A stretch of 64,000 nt of DNA from Streptomyces sp. SCSIO 75703 (GCF_036607905.1 NZ_CP144555.1:744001-808000); one strand, 5' to 3'. Shown: positions 18,044 through 28,083, counted from the first letter of the stretch. Numbers and translations are program-made. The notes: generated from the letters alone by a model not told the origin.

Positions 18044-19485
18044 CGGCCCTCCCCCGGCCTGCCGTCCCGGTCCCGGCCCGCAGCGGCACCACCGCCCGCG
18101 CCGTCCCCGGAGCCCCGGGCGCCGTCCCGGGCGGAGCCCCGCGCACCGGCGCCCGCACCACCGCCCGCGCCGCCGCCGGCGGAGCCCCGGGCGCCGTCCG
18201 CCCCACCGTCCCGGGAGCTCCGGGCGGCACCCCGCCCGGAGTCACCGGAGCCCCGGGCGCCACCGCCCGCGCCGTCCCGGGGGGAGCCCTCGCCCCCGCC
18301 ACCACCGTGGTCGGCGGTCTCACCCCGGGCCGGGCCGGCCGGCTCCGCCGGGACCAGGGTCCGGGCGAAGCGGAGCAGGTCCGCGTACTGCTCGGAGAGC
18401 CCCGGGGGACCCTCCCCCACCGGGTCCTTGAAGTAGAAGCCGAGGGCGGAGAGCGGGCCGGAGCGGCCCGCCTGGTGGGCGCGGGCGCTCAGGCGGGCCA
18501 GGTCGAGGACGAGCGGCGCGGCGAGCGCGGAGTCGCAGCCCTGCCAGGTGGTCTGCAGGATCATGCGGGCGCCGAGGAAGCCGTCGAAGGCGATGTGGTC
18601 CCAGGCCGTCTTCCAGTCGCCGAGCGCGGGCACGTCGTCGATGTGCACGGTGCCCTCGACCGGGGTGCCGAGGGTGTCGGTGAGGACGCGTTCCTTGCCG
18701 GCGTTCTTCGCCGCGGCGGCCTCGGGGTCGGCCAGGGCGGCGCCGTCGCCGCCGCCGAGCAGATTGGTGCCGGACCAGGCGCGGACGGCCAGCGCCCGCT
18801 GGGCGAACATCGGGCCCAGCGCGGCCCGCAGCAGCGTCTGGCCGGTCTTGCCGTCGCGGCCCGCGTACGGCAGGCCGCCGCGCTCCGCCCGCCGGGCCGC
18901 CGCGGGGTGGTGGAGCCCGGCCGACGGGGTGAAGTTGACGTAGGGGCAGCCGGCGTCGAGGGCGGCCAGCGCGTAGAGGGTGCTGGGTGGCAGGGCGCCG
19001 TCGGCCGCGGCCGGTTCGGTGGAGGCCACGTTGACCACGACCGCCCGGTCGAGACCGTTGCGGTCGACGAAGTCGCGCAGGTCGGCGGCGAAGGCGGCGA
19101 TGAGGGCGGCGTCGTCGCGGTGGTCGCCGGGCAGGGGGCCGCCGGGGCGGATCTCGCGGTCGGCGGCGGCCAGTTCGGCGTGGACGGCGGCGGGCAGGCC
19201 GGGCGGCAGCACACCGCCCGCGGCGAGCGCCTCGGCGCGTTTGGGCAGGGGGCAGTCCACGGTGTCGTGGCCGCCGAAGACGAGGTCGGTCAGGGCGGGC
19301 AGGGCGGCGTCGGCGAAGGCGGGGGTCTCGGTCACCATGCCGGTGGCCGGGTGGAGCCCGGCGGTCACGGCGGCGCAGCCGGCCACCACCGTGGTGGCGA
19401 CGGAGCCGCGGGCTCCGATCAGCCAGACACCGGTGCGGGCGGCGGGGTGAGAAGCGGTACGGGAACCAGAACGGGACGCGGACAT
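18040..19485 (-). CDS. Inositol-3-phosphate-synthase-like protein occupying the EboD position
   Basis: A 481-residue protein. Residues ~1-385 match a divergent actinobacterial branch of myo-inositol-1-phosphate synthase. The NAD-binding start is GVWLIGARGSVATTVVAG, followed by VVVNVASTEPA, NFTPSAGLHHPAA, GRDGKTGQTLLRAALGPMF, SGTNLLGGGDGAALADPEAA and FYFKDPVGEG. The family converts glucose-6-phosphate to a cyclitol phosphate using NAD. Residues ~388-481 are a Gly/Ala/Arg/Asp/Ser low-complexity tail. The ATG at 19485 has an AAGGAGG site seven bases away and follows a terminator, so it opens the ebo-like operon. Canonical ebo operons have EboD, a dehydroquinate-synthase-type sugar phosphate cyclase; here another kind of cyclase fills that role (inference). 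Confidence 0.8.
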   Translation of the reverse strand: MSASRSGSRTASHPAARTGVWLIGARGSVATTVVAGCAAVTAGLHPATGMVTETPAFADAALPALTDLVFGGHDTVDCPLPKRAEALAAGGVLPPGLPAAVHAELAAADREIRPGGPLPGDHRDDAALIAAFAADLRDFVDRNGLDRAVVVNVASTEPAAADGALPPSTLYALAALDAGCPYVNFTPSAGLHHPAAARRAERGGLPYAGRDGKTGQTLLRAALGPMFAQRALAVRAWSGTNLLGGGDGAALADPEAAAAKNAGKERVLTDTLGTPVEGTVHIDDVPALGDWKTAWDHIAFDGFLGARMILQTTWQGCDSALAAPLVLDLARLSARAHQAGRSGPLSALGFYFKDPVGEGPPGLSEQYADLLRFARTLVPAEPAGPARGETADHGGGGGEGSPRDGAGGGARGSGDSGRGAARSSRDGGADGARGSAGGGAGGGAGAGARGSARDGARGSGDGAGGGAAAGRDRDGRPGEGR

Positions 19486-19554
19486 GGGCAGCCTCCTTGT
19501 CGAGCGCGTCGTACACGTAGTCCCAGCGGTGCGCTCCCCGTGGGGGGAGGGAGA

Positions 19555-19588
19555 CGGCGGGCGGAGGTCCGGCGTCCTCCGCCCGCCG
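19555..19588 (-). terminator. Terminator separating the ThuA gene from the ebo-like operon
   Basis: A perfect 13-bp stem, CGGCGGGCGGAGG (19555-19567) against CCTCCGCCCGCCG (19576-19588), with an 8-base loop, lies just after the ThuA-gene stop. It makes the ebo-like operon a separate transcription unit whose promoter must lie in roughly the next 70 bases. Confidence 0.75.
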
Positions 19589-19592
19589 CCGT

Positions 19593-21035
19593 TCAGTCGC
19601 CCGTGGCGGTCGCCGCGGGCAGTTCCTTGATGCGGATGTCGCGGAAGGACACCCGGTCCTCGGCACCGTGGTTCTGGATGCCGATGTGTCCGTCCCGCAG
19701 GCTCCGGGACGGGTCGGTGTTGGTGAAATCGTTGATCCGCACGCCGTTGAGCCAGATGCGGAGCCGTTCGCCCTCGACCCGGATCTCGTACGTGTTCCAC
19801 TCCCCCGGCGGGTTCAGCGCGCGGTCGCGCGCCGCCAGGTCGGCCGACTGGAAGCCGTAGACGGAGCCGGTGGTGCGGTCGGGGGTGTCGGTGGCGTCGA
19901 TCTGGATCTCGTAGCCGTGGTCCACGGCCGACCAGGGGTCGTCGGAGGGCGGGAAGCCCACGAAGACGCCCGAGTTGTCGTCGCCGGACTCGCTCGACAT
20001 GCGCCAGTCGAGCTTCAGGGAGTAGGCCCCGAATTCCCGGGCGGCGTACCAGAGCAGGCCCATGCCGCCCGAGGTGGTGAGCGTGCCGTCGGCGTCCGCC
20101 TCGAAGGAGCCCGGACCGGCCTGGCGCCAGCCGTCCAGGGAGGTTCCGTCGTAGAGCGGGAGGTAGCCGTTCTCGGGGCGGCAGTCGGCCTGGGCGTCGC
20201 CGATCGCCCAGCGGATGCCGCCCAGCAGGTGGCTCCGGAAGGCGGGTTCGGCGAAGGACTCCTTGGTGTGGCCGCCCCCGGTGTAGAAGGAACGGCCGCC
20301 GCGGTACTCCTGGCACCAGGCGATCGGGTGGTCCTCGCCCATCGTGCCGCCGGTGTACGTCGACTCGTCGAGCGAGGCGAGGACACGGGCCCGCTCGCGC
20401 GGGTTGGTGCGGTAGTCGTACCACTCGTCGGTGCGGTTCCAGGCCCGTTCCAGGCCCGAGGTGGCCGGGTGTGCCCGGTCCTCGACGGCGACGGTGGCGC
20501 TCTGGACGGCCGGGTGGGAGCGGAAGTAGGCGCCGGCCAGGCCCCCGTAGAACTCCCAGTCGTACTCGGTGTCGGCGGCGGCGTGCACGCCGACGTAGGA
20601 GCCGCCGTCGCGGATGTAGCGTTCGAAGGCGCGTTGCTGGGCCGGTCCGAGGACGTCGCCGGTGGTCGAGAGGAAGACCACGGCGTCGTACTTCTTGAGG
20701 TTGCCCGGGGTGAAGGCGCCCGCGTCCTCGGTGGCGTCGACGGCGAAGCCGCCGGTGGCGCCGAGTTCGCGGATCGCGGCGATGCCCTCGGGGATGGAGT
20801 CGTGGCGGAAGCCGGCGGTCTTGGAGAAGACCAGGACGCGTTTGCCGTCCTTCCAGCCGCCCGCCGGGTGCGCGCCGGACTGGGAGGCGGCGGGGCCGAA
20901 GACGCAGCCGAGGGCCAGGGCCGCGCCGAGGGCGGTGGTCGCCGTCCGCCCGCCGCCGGGCCACGGGGCGCGGCGCCGCGCGGTGCGGTGGGGTGGTCCC
21001 TGGGTCGTGGTGTGGGGTCGTGCGAAGGGTGTCAT
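19593..21035 (-). CDS. Secreted ThuA-domain and DUF1080 (3-keto-disaccharide hydrolase-like) protein
   Basis: A 480-residue exported protein with an N-terminal signal (hydrophobic ATTALGAALALGCVFGPAAS, residues ~32-51). The ThuA domain at ~65-275 has a glutamine-amidotransferase-like fold (RVLVFSKTAGFRHDSIPEGI, SYVGVHAAADTEYDW, PIAWCQEYRGGRSFYTGGGH). A DUF1080 concanavalin-like domain at ~290-475 has PLYDGTSLDGWRQAGPGSFE, YEIQIDATD and WNTYEIRVEGERLRIWLNGV. Both domains recur in keto-sugar and trehalose-utilisation loci. The ATG at 21035 has only a weak, distant site. It lies 17 bases downstream of the PQQ-dehydrogenase gene, same strand, and ends in a terminator. Confidence 0.85.
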   Translation of the reverse strand: MTPFARPHTTTQGPPHRTARRRAPWPGGGRTATTALGAALALGCVFGPAASQSGAHPAGGWKDGKRVLVFSKTAGFRHDSIPEGIAAIRELGATGGFAVDATEDAGAFTPGNLKKYDAVVFLSTTGDVLGPAQQRAFERYIRDGGSYVGVHAAADTEYDWEFYGGLAGAYFRSHPAVQSATVAVEDRAHPATSGLERAWNRTDEWYDYRTNPRERARVLASLDESTYTGGTMGEDHPIAWCQEYRGGRSFYTGGGHTKESFAEPAFRSHLLGGIRWAIGDAQADCRPENGYLPLYDGTSLDGWRQAGPGSFEADADGTLTTSGGMGLLWYAAREFGAYSLKLDWRMSSESGDDNSGVFVGFPPSDDPWSAVDHGYEIQIDATDTPDRTTGSVYGFQSADLAARDRALNPPGEWNTYEIRVEGERLRIWLNGVRINDFTNTDPSRSLRDGHIGIQNHGAEDRVSFRDIRIKELPAATATGD

Positions 21036-21052
21036 CGGGTCGTCACCGCCTC

Positions 21053-23563
21053 TCAGCGCGTGGTGAAGGTGAAGTCGTCCAGGTCGAAGAGTGCTCCGCC
21101 GCCGCTGCCCCTGAAGACCAGGTAGAGGGTGGTGGTGCCCTTCGGGGCGTGGGACAGCTTGGCGCTGACGTCCTGGAAGGTCTCCCAGCCGCCGGTCACC
21201 GGCACGGTGGCCTTGCCGAGCAGCTTGCCCCCGACCGAGCCGGCGCGGACCTCGAGGGTGCCGCCGGAGCCGCCGGAGGAGACGCGTGCCGTGATCTTCT
21301 CGGCGTTGTCCAGGACGTAGGGGGTGAAGGAGATCCAGTCGCCGTCGTGGATGTCGCCGACGGTCTTGGCGCCGTGCGCGGTCTCCTTGGCGATCACCGA
21401 GACGCCGGAGGAGTCGCCGAAGTGTTCGGCCTGCCGCTGCCGGGGCTGGGTGACGTTCTGGTCGTGGGTGGTCAGCGGGGCCTGGCCGCCGCCCCCGTTG
21501 TCGGTGTACTCCGCGTCGAAGACGCCGAAGATGTTGGCGTTCTCGTCGTGTCCGCCGTCGGCGCTGGTCTGGATGGTGCCGGAGCAGCCGTTGGCGGAGG
21601 TGAGCGGGTGGCCGTGGGTGTCGTGGCCGAGGACGAAGGTGACCTTGACGCGGGAGCAGTCGATCTTCTTGCCGTCCTCGCGGTCGGTGACCTTCACCTT
21701 GAAGGGCACGGCGTCACCGAAGCTGAAGAGCTGTCCGTCCCGGGGCAGTTCCAGGGTGACGACGGGCGCCGTGTTGCCGACCACCACACGGACGCCGGCG
21801 CTGCCGGTGCGGCCGGTGGGGTCCTCGGCGGTCAGGGTCGCCGTGTAGGTGCCGTTGGCGCGGTAGGTGTGGCTGGGGTTGGCGCTGGTGGAGGTGGTGC
21901 CGTCGCCGAAGTCCCAGTGGTAGGTGAGGGTGTCGCCGTCCGGGTCCGTGGTGCCGTCGGCGGAGAAGGCCACCTTCAGCGGGGCCTGGCCGGAGGTGCG
22001 GTCGGCGGTGGCGCGGGCCGAGGGGGACCGGCCGCCGGTGGCGTTCTCGATGCGGTAGAGCCCGGAGAACTCGTCGCCGCCGAACCAGGCGGTGCCGTAG
22101 TCCAGGACGTACAGGGCGCCGTCGGGGCCGAAGGCCATGTCCATCACCTGGGTGCCGCTCCAGGGGATGTCGTCGATGGAGCGGACGGTGCCGTCCGCGT
22201 CGGAGGAGATCCGCTTGATCCAGCGGCGGCCGAACTCGCCGGCGAAGAAGTCGCCGTCGTACGCCTCGGGGAACTTGACCGGGGAGTCCAGTGTGGCGTC
22301 GTAGTGGTAGACAGGGCCGCCCATCGGGGACTCGGAGCCGTCGCCGAACTCGGGCACGGACGGCCCGTCGTACGGTATCCAGGCGGGCTGGGCCGGGGGC
22401 AGGTCGGTGAGGCCGGTGTTGTTCGGGGAGTCGTTCTTCGGGGCGTCGCAGTCGAAGGCGGCGCCGGACTTCCGGGTGGCGAAGTCGAAGTCGACGTAGG
22501 CGTCGTTGTCGCCGGTGCAGTACGGCCAGCCGAAGTTGCCGGGGCCGGTGACGCGGGCGAACTCGACCTGGCCGGCGGGGCCGCGGGCGGGGTCGGCGGC
22601 GCCGGCGTCGGGGCCGTAGTCACCGACGTAGAGGATGCCGGTCTGCTGGTCGACGCTGAAGCGGAAGGGGTTGCGGAAGCCCATGGCGTAGATCTCGGGC
22701 CGCGTCCGGTCGGTGCCGGGCGGGAAGAGGTTGCCCTCGGGGACGGTGTAGGAGCCGTCCTCCTGGACCTTGATGCGCAGGATCTTGCCGCGCAGGTCGT
22801 TGGTGTTGCCGGAGGTGCGCTGGGCGTCGAAGGCCGGGTTGCGCCCGGCGCGTTCGTCGATCGGGGTGTAGCCGTCGGACTGGAACGGGTTGGTGTCGTC
22901 GCCGGTCGACAGGTACAGGTTGCCCTCGGCGTCGAAGTCGATGTCGCCGCCGACGTGGCAGCAGGTGCCTCGGGATGCCTCGACGTCGAGGACCTTCTTC
23001 TCGCTGGCCTTGTCGAGGGTGCCGTCCTCCTTCAGCACGAACCGGGAGAGCCGGTTGACGCCGTCGAAGGGGGCGAAGTCGGCGGCGGTGCCGTTCTCGG
23101 GGGCGTCGCCGTCGGGGGTGTCCAGCGGGGGCGCGTAGTAGAGGTAGATGAACCGGTTCTGCTCGAAGCCGGGGTCGACGCCGACGCCTTGGAGGCCCTC
23201 CTCGTCGTGGGTGTAGACGTCGAGCTTCCCGGCGACCGTGGTGGTGCCGGAGGCGTCGGTGACGCGGAGGGTGCCGTCGCGGGAGGTGTGCAGGACGGAG
23301 CGGTCCGGCAGCACGGCGAGCGACATGGGCTCGCCGACCTCCGCCTCGCCCTTGGCGAGGGTGATCTGCTGGAAGTCCTCGGCGGCCGGGGCGGGCGCGG
23401 CGGCCTGGCCCGGGTCGGCGGCGGCGCCCGCCTGCGGGGCGGCCAGGGTGAGCGAGGTGCCCGCGAGCAGGGCGCCGCTGAACAGGGCGACGGACTGCCG
23501 GAAGGACAGGCGCCGTCTGCGGAACTCGGTGGCGGTGGGGGTGGTGCGGTCGTTCCCGTGCAC
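21053..23563 (-). CDS. Secreted PQQ-dependent-type sugar dehydrogenase with PKD and CBM6-like domains
   Basis: An 836-residue exported protein. The start is GTG 23563, which follows GGAGG by six bases and gives an RRRR-containing signal peptide ending near AAPQAGA. Residues ~60-500 form a GSDH/sorbosone-dehydrogenase beta-propeller: LPDRSVLHTSRDGTLRVTD, GVDPGFEQNRFIYLYYAPP, YAMGFRNPFRFSVDQQTG and VMDMAFGPDGALYVLDYGTA. A PKD domain (DGDTLTYHWDFGDGTTSTSA) follows. The C-terminal part (AEHFGDSSGV to GALFDLDDFTF) resembles a CBM6. The enzyme should oxidise a sugar outside the cell and may bind polysaccharide. It heads a pair with the ThuA gene. Confidence 0.85.
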   Translation of the reverse strand: MHGNDRTTPTATEFRRRRLSFRQSVALFSGALLAGTSLTLAAPQAGAAADPGQAAAPAPAAEDFQQITLAKGEAEVGEPMSLAVLPDRSVLHTSRDGTLRVTDASGTTTVAGKLDVYTHDEEGLQGVGVDPGFEQNRFIYLYYAPPLDTPDGDAPENGTAADFAPFDGVNRLSRFVLKEDGTLDKASEKKVLDVEASRGTCCHVGGDIDFDAEGNLYLSTGDDTNPFQSDGYTPIDERAGRNPAFDAQRTSGNTNDLRGKILRIKVQEDGSYTVPEGNLFPPGTDRTRPEIYAMGFRNPFRFSVDQQTGILYVGDYGPDAGAADPARGPAGQVEFARVTGPGNFGWPYCTGDNDAYVDFDFATRKSGAAFDCDAPKNDSPNNTGLTDLPPAQPAWIPYDGPSVPEFGDGSESPMGGPVYHYDATLDSPVKFPEAYDGDFFAGEFGRRWIKRISSDADGTVRSIDDIPWSGTQVMDMAFGPDGALYVLDYGTAWFGGDEFSGLYRIENATGGRSPSARATADRTSGQAPLKVAFSADGTTDPDGDTLTYHWDFGDGTTSTSANPSHTYRANGTYTATLTAEDPTGRTGSAGVRVVVGNTAPVVTLELPRDGQLFSFGDAVPFKVKVTDREDGKKIDCSRVKVTFVLGHDTHGHPLTSANGCSGTIQTSADGGHDENANIFGVFDAEYTDNGGGGQAPLTTHDQNVTQPRQRQAEHFGDSSGVSVIAKETAHGAKTVGDIHDGDWISFTPYVLDNAEKITARVSSGGSGGTLEVRAGSVGGKLLGKATVPVTGGWETFQDVSAKLSHAPKGTTTLYLVFRGSGGGALFDLDDFTFTTR

Positions 23564-23648
23564 GAATGCCTCCAGAAGAGGGCCGGTTGTACGGGGCGGG
23601 GGGCGAACGCCGGGATGCGCCGTCATCCCGGAGGGTGGGTCGGTCGGA

Positions 23649-24647
<999 letters not shown>

Positions 24648-24662
24648 GGGCTCGTGGTCTCC

Positions 24663-25919
24663 TCAGACGGCTGTCGGGTCGGCGGCGACCGGGGTGTAGA
24701 GGGAGTTCTTCCCGGCGCTCTCCTCCACCGCCGTCAGGACGCGCTGCACGTGCAGTCCGTCGGCGAAGGAGGGGTCGGGGCGGCGGCCCGCGGCGATGGC
24801 GTGGACGAGGTCGCGGGCCTGGTGGACGAAGGTGTGCTCGTAGCCGAGTCCGTGGCCGGGCGGCCACCAGGCGTCCAGGTAGGGGTGTTCGGGTTCGGTG
24901 ACGAGGATGCGGCGGAAGCCGGCGCGCTCGCCGGGCTCGGTCGCGTCGTGGTACTGGAGTTCGTTGAGGCGTTCCAGGTCGAAGGCGAGCGAGCCGCGCT
25001 CGCCGTTGAGTTCGATGCGCAGGGCGTTCTTGCGGCCGGTGGCGTAGCGGGTGGCCTCGAAGGAGGCGAGGGCGCCGGAGGGGAAGCGGCCGGTGAAGAC
25101 GGCGGCGTCGTCGACGGTGACCTGGCCGGTGGCGGGGCCACCGTCCGGGCCGCGGGCGGCGCCGGGCAGCGGGCGTTCGCGGACGAAGGTCTCGGTGAGC
25201 GCGGAGACGCCCGCGAGGCGTTCGCCGGTGAGGTACTGCGCCAGGTCGACGATGTGGGCGCCGAGGTCGCCGAGCGCGCCGGAGCCGGCCTGTTCCCGGC
25301 GCAGCCGCCAGGTCATGGGGGTCCGCGGGTCCACCAGCCAGTCCTGGAGGTAGACGACCCGCACGTGGCGCAGCCGGCCGACGCGGCCCTCGGCGACCAT
25401 CCGCCGGGCGAGCGCGGTGGCGGGCACCCGGCGGTAGTTGAAGCCGACCATGGCCACCTGGCCGCGGGCGGCGGCCTCCTCGGCGGCCCGCGCCATGGCC
25501 TCGGCCTCGTCGACGGTGTTGGCGAGGGGCTTCTCGCACAGGACGTGTTTGCCGGCGGCGAGCGCGGCGAGCGCGATCTCGGCGTGGCTGTCGCCGGGGG
25601 TGCAGATGTCGACGAGGTCGATGTCGTCGCGTGCGACCAGGGCGCGCCAGTCGGTCTCGGCGCTCTCCCAGCCGTGCCGCACGGCCGCTTCCCGCACCGC
25701 GTCGGCGTCCCGGCCGCAGATGGCGGCGGGCACCGGGTCGAGCGGCAGGTCGAAGACGCGCCCCGCGGTGCGCCAGCCCTGGGAGTGGGCGGCGCCCATG
25801 AAGGCGTAGCCGACCATGCCGACCCGCAGCGGTGGTCTGGTCGCGGACGCCCCCGTGGCCCCGGTGCCGGTGGCTGTCGAGTCCACCTCGGCCCCCTCGG
25901 GCTGCTGCGGCTGTCCCAT
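24663..25919 (-). CDS. Gfo/Idh/MocA-family NAD(P)-dependent sugar or inositol dehydrogenase
   Basis: A 418-residue oxidoreductase. After a ~30-residue low-complexity head, the Rossmann start is RVGMVGYAFMGAAHSQGW, followed by VDICTPGDSHAEIALAALAA, the hallmark GKHVLCEKPLANTVDEAEAM (catalytic Lys of EKP) and MVGFNYRRVPATALAR. The catalytic His/Asp segment is GSGALGDLGAHIVDLAQYL. The start at 25919 has a GAGGAGGA site. The family oxidises sugars, inositols and amino-sugars at a secondary hydroxyl. Its place between an ABC importer and an isomerase marks it as the first or second catabolic step for the imported compound. Confidence 0.92.
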   Translation of the reverse strand: MGQPQQPEGAEVDSTATGTGATGASATRPPLRVGMVGYAFMGAAHSQGWRTAGRVFDLPLDPVPAAICGRDADAVREAAVRHGWESAETDWRALVARDDIDLVDICTPGDSHAEIALAALAAGKHVLCEKPLANTVDEAEAMARAAEEAAARGQVAMVGFNYRRVPATALARRMVAEGRVGRLRHVRVVYLQDWLVDPRTPMTWRLRREQAGSGALGDLGAHIVDLAQYLTGERLAGVSALTETFVRERPLPGAARGPDGGPATGQVTVDDAAVFTGRFPSGALASFEATRYATGRKNALRIELNGERGSLAFDLERLNELQYHDATEPGERAGFRRILVTEPEHPYLDAWWPPGHGLGYEHTFVHQARDLVHAIAAGRRPDPSFADGLHVQRVLTAVEESAGKNSLYTPVAADPTAV

Positions 25920-26002
25920 GCGGATGTCCTCCTCGTTCGTGGTGGCACGGTGTCGGCGTCGGTCCGTCCCGGCGGGCTGGTCGGGCCCGCGGGGGCGGCG
26001 CC

Positions 26003-27046
26003 TCACTCGAAGCCGGTGGACATGTACTGGTCGACGTTGTCCTTGTCGACGACGGCCGAGTAGCAGGTCAGCGACGTCGGGATCTCGAACTCGGCGAGCC
26101 CTCCGACGCCCTTGCCCTGGCCGAGGGCGCGGGCGAGGTCGATCGCGGAGGCGGCCATGGACGGCGGGTACAGGACGGTCGCCTTGAGGACGCCGTCGTC
26201 CCGTTTGATGGCCTGGAAGGCGGAGAGCGCGCCGGCGCCGCCGACCATGAGGAAGTCGTCGCGGCCGGCCTGCTCGATGGCGCGCAGGGCGCCCACGCCC
26301 TGGTCGTCGTCGTGGTTCCACAGGGCGTCGAAGGACGACTGCGCCTGCAGGAGCTGGGCCATCTTGGCCTGGCCCGACTCGACGGTGAAGTCGGCGGCCT
26401 GGCGGGCCACCTTCTTGATGTTCGGGTAGTTCTTGAGGGCGTCGTCGAAGCCCTGGGTGCGCTGCTTGGTGAGTTCCAGGTTGTCCAGTCCGGCCAGTTC
26501 GATGACGCGGGCGCCGGGCTTGTCCTTGAGCTTCCCGCCGATGTAGTGGCCGGCGTTCAGTCCCATGCCGTAGTTGTCGCCGCCGATCCAGCAGCGGTAC
26601 GCCTGGGGGGAGTTGAAGACGCGGTCCAGGTTGACGACGGGGATGCCGGCGCGCATGGCCTTCAGGCCGACCTGGGTGAGCGCCTTGCCGTCGGCGGGCA
26701 GCACGACCAGGACGTCGACCTTCTTGTTGATGAGGGTCTCGATCTGGCCGATCTGCTGGGCGGTGTCGTTGGAACCCTCGGTGCTCTCCAGGGTGACGTC
26801 GGAGTACTTCTTGGCGCGCTTCTTGGCGTTGTCGTTGATGGCGTTGAGCCAGCCGTGGTCGGCCTGTGGTCCGGCGAAGCCGATGGTGACCTGTCTGCCG
26901 GGCTGGTCGTCGGCGACCGGCCGGTCGCCGGCGGCGGGTTCGTCGTCGGCGGACTCGTTGCTCGTGCACGCGGTGAGGAAGGCACCGGCGGACACGGCGG
27001 CGGCTCCGAAGAGCAGTCCTCTGCGGCTCGCGATGTGCTCTGGCAT
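26003..27046 (-). CDS. Sugar ABC transporter substrate-binding lipoprotein (ribose/inositol type)
   Basis: A 347-residue periplasmic-binding-protein type I receptor (Peripla_BP_4, RbsB-like). The lipoprotein signal SRRGLLFGAAAVSAGAFLTAC has lipidated Cys27. The core reads VTIGFAGPQADHGWLNAIND, QIGQIETLINKKVDVLVVLP, GIPVVNLDRVF and WNHDDDQGVGALRAIEQAGR. An AAGGGA site precedes the ATG. Members bind ribose, xylose, allose or inositol; ligand choice cannot be read here, though the neighbouring cyclitol genes make an inositol-like ligand plausible. It is 17 bases upstream of nothing else on its strand but lies just after the permease gene in the operon. Confidence 0.9.
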   Translation of the reverse strand: MPEHIASRRGLLFGAAAVSAGAFLTACTSNESADDEPAAGDRPVADDQPGRQVTIGFAGPQADHGWLNAINDNAKKRAKKYSDVTLESTEGSNDTAQQIGQIETLINKKVDVLVVLPADGKALTQVGLKAMRAGIPVVNLDRVFNSPQAYRCWIGGDNYGMGLNAGHYIGGKLKDKPGARVIELAGLDNLELTKQRTQGFDDALKNYPNIKKVARQAADFTVESGQAKMAQLLQAQSSFDALWNHDDDQGVGALRAIEQAGRDDFLMVGGAGALSAFQAIKRDDGVLKATVLYPPSMAASAIDLARALGQGKGVGGLAEFEIPTSLTCYSAVVDKDNVDQYMSTGFE

Positions 27047-27063
27047 GGTGGGGTTCCCTTTCC

Positions 27064-28083
27064 TCAGGTGGTGCTCGCGGTACGGCGCTGGACCAGCACG
27101 GCGGCGACGATGATCGCGCCCTTGGCGATCTGCTGGACGTCGGTCTGCAGGTTGTTCAGGGCGAAGATGTTGGTGATCGTGGTGAAGATCAGGACGCCGA
27201 GGACGGAGCCGGTGATGGTGCCGCGGCCCCCGGTCAGGAGCGTGCCGCCGATGATCGCGGCGGCGATGGCGTCGAGTTCGTAGAGGTTGCCGTTGGTGTT
27301 CTGGCCGGAGCCGGCCAGCACGATCAGCAGGAAGGCGGCGATGCCGCAGCACAGTCCGGACAGCAGGTAGAGGTAGAGCCGCTGGCGGCGGACGTCGATG
27401 CCGGCGAGGCGGGCGGCCTCCGCGTTGCCGCCGACGGCGACGGTACGGCGGCCGAAGGTGGTGCGGTTGAGGACCAGCCAGCCGATGACGGTGACGGCCG
27501 CGAAGACCAGGACCAGGGGCGGCACGCCGAACAGGTACGCCTCGCGTTCACCGAGGTCGAGGACGGAGTCGACGGTGACGACCTGGGTGCGGCCGTCGGT
27601 GATCTGGAGGGCGAGCCCGCGGGCCGAGGCCAGCATGGCGAGGGTGGCGATGAAGGGGACCATGCCGCCGTAGGCGACGAGGACGCCGTTGACGAGCCCG
27701 CAGCCGACGCCGACCAGGACGGCGGTGAAGAGGATGCCGCCGAAGCCGAAGTCCTGGGTGGCGACCGTGGTGGCCCACACCGAGGCGAGGGCGACGACGG
27801 CGCCGACGGACAGGTCGATGCCGCCGGAGACGATCACGAAGGTCATGCCGACGGTGACGACGCCGATCACCGACGCCTGGGTGAGCACCAGTTGCAGGTT
27901 GCGGGTGTCGAGGAACGCGTCGGGCTGGGTGACGCCGCCGATCAGGACCAGGACGGCGAGGACGCCGAGCAGGCTGAGGGTGCGGACGTCGGCGCGGGCG
28001 GCCAGGCCGCGCCAGGCGGGCGGCTCGCCGGCCGGGACGACCTTGCCGGTGCCTCCCCGCGGCGGGGACACGTGCTGCGTCAT
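27064..28083 (-). CDS. Sugar ABC transporter permease (RbsC type)
   Basis: A 339-residue BPD_transp_2 permease with about ten helices. Landmarks are GMTFVIVSGGIDLSVGAVVA, YGGMVPFIATLAMLASARGL, NAEAARLAGIDVRR (the ATPase-contact loop) and AAAIIGGTLLTGGRGTITGS. The ATGA overlap with the ATPase gene (28080) couples the two. It forms the homodimeric channel of the ribose/inositol-type importer. Confidence 0.93.
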   Translation of the reverse strand: MTQHVSPPRGGTGKVVPAGEPPAWRGLAARADVRTLSLLGVLAVLVLIGGVTQPDAFLDTRNLQLVLTQASVIGVVTVGMTFVIVSGGIDLSVGAVVALASVWATTVATQDFGFGGILFTAVLVGVGCGLVNGVLVAYGGMVPFIATLAMLASARGLALQITDGRTQVVTVDSVLDLGEREAYLFGVPPLVLVFAAVTVIGWLVLNRTTFGRRTVAVGGNAEAARLAGIDVRRQRLYLYLLSGLCCGIAAFLLIVLAGSGQNTNGNLYELDAIAAAIIGGTLLTGGRGTITGSVLGVLIFTTITNIFALNNLQTDVQQIAKGAIIVAAVLVQRRTASTT

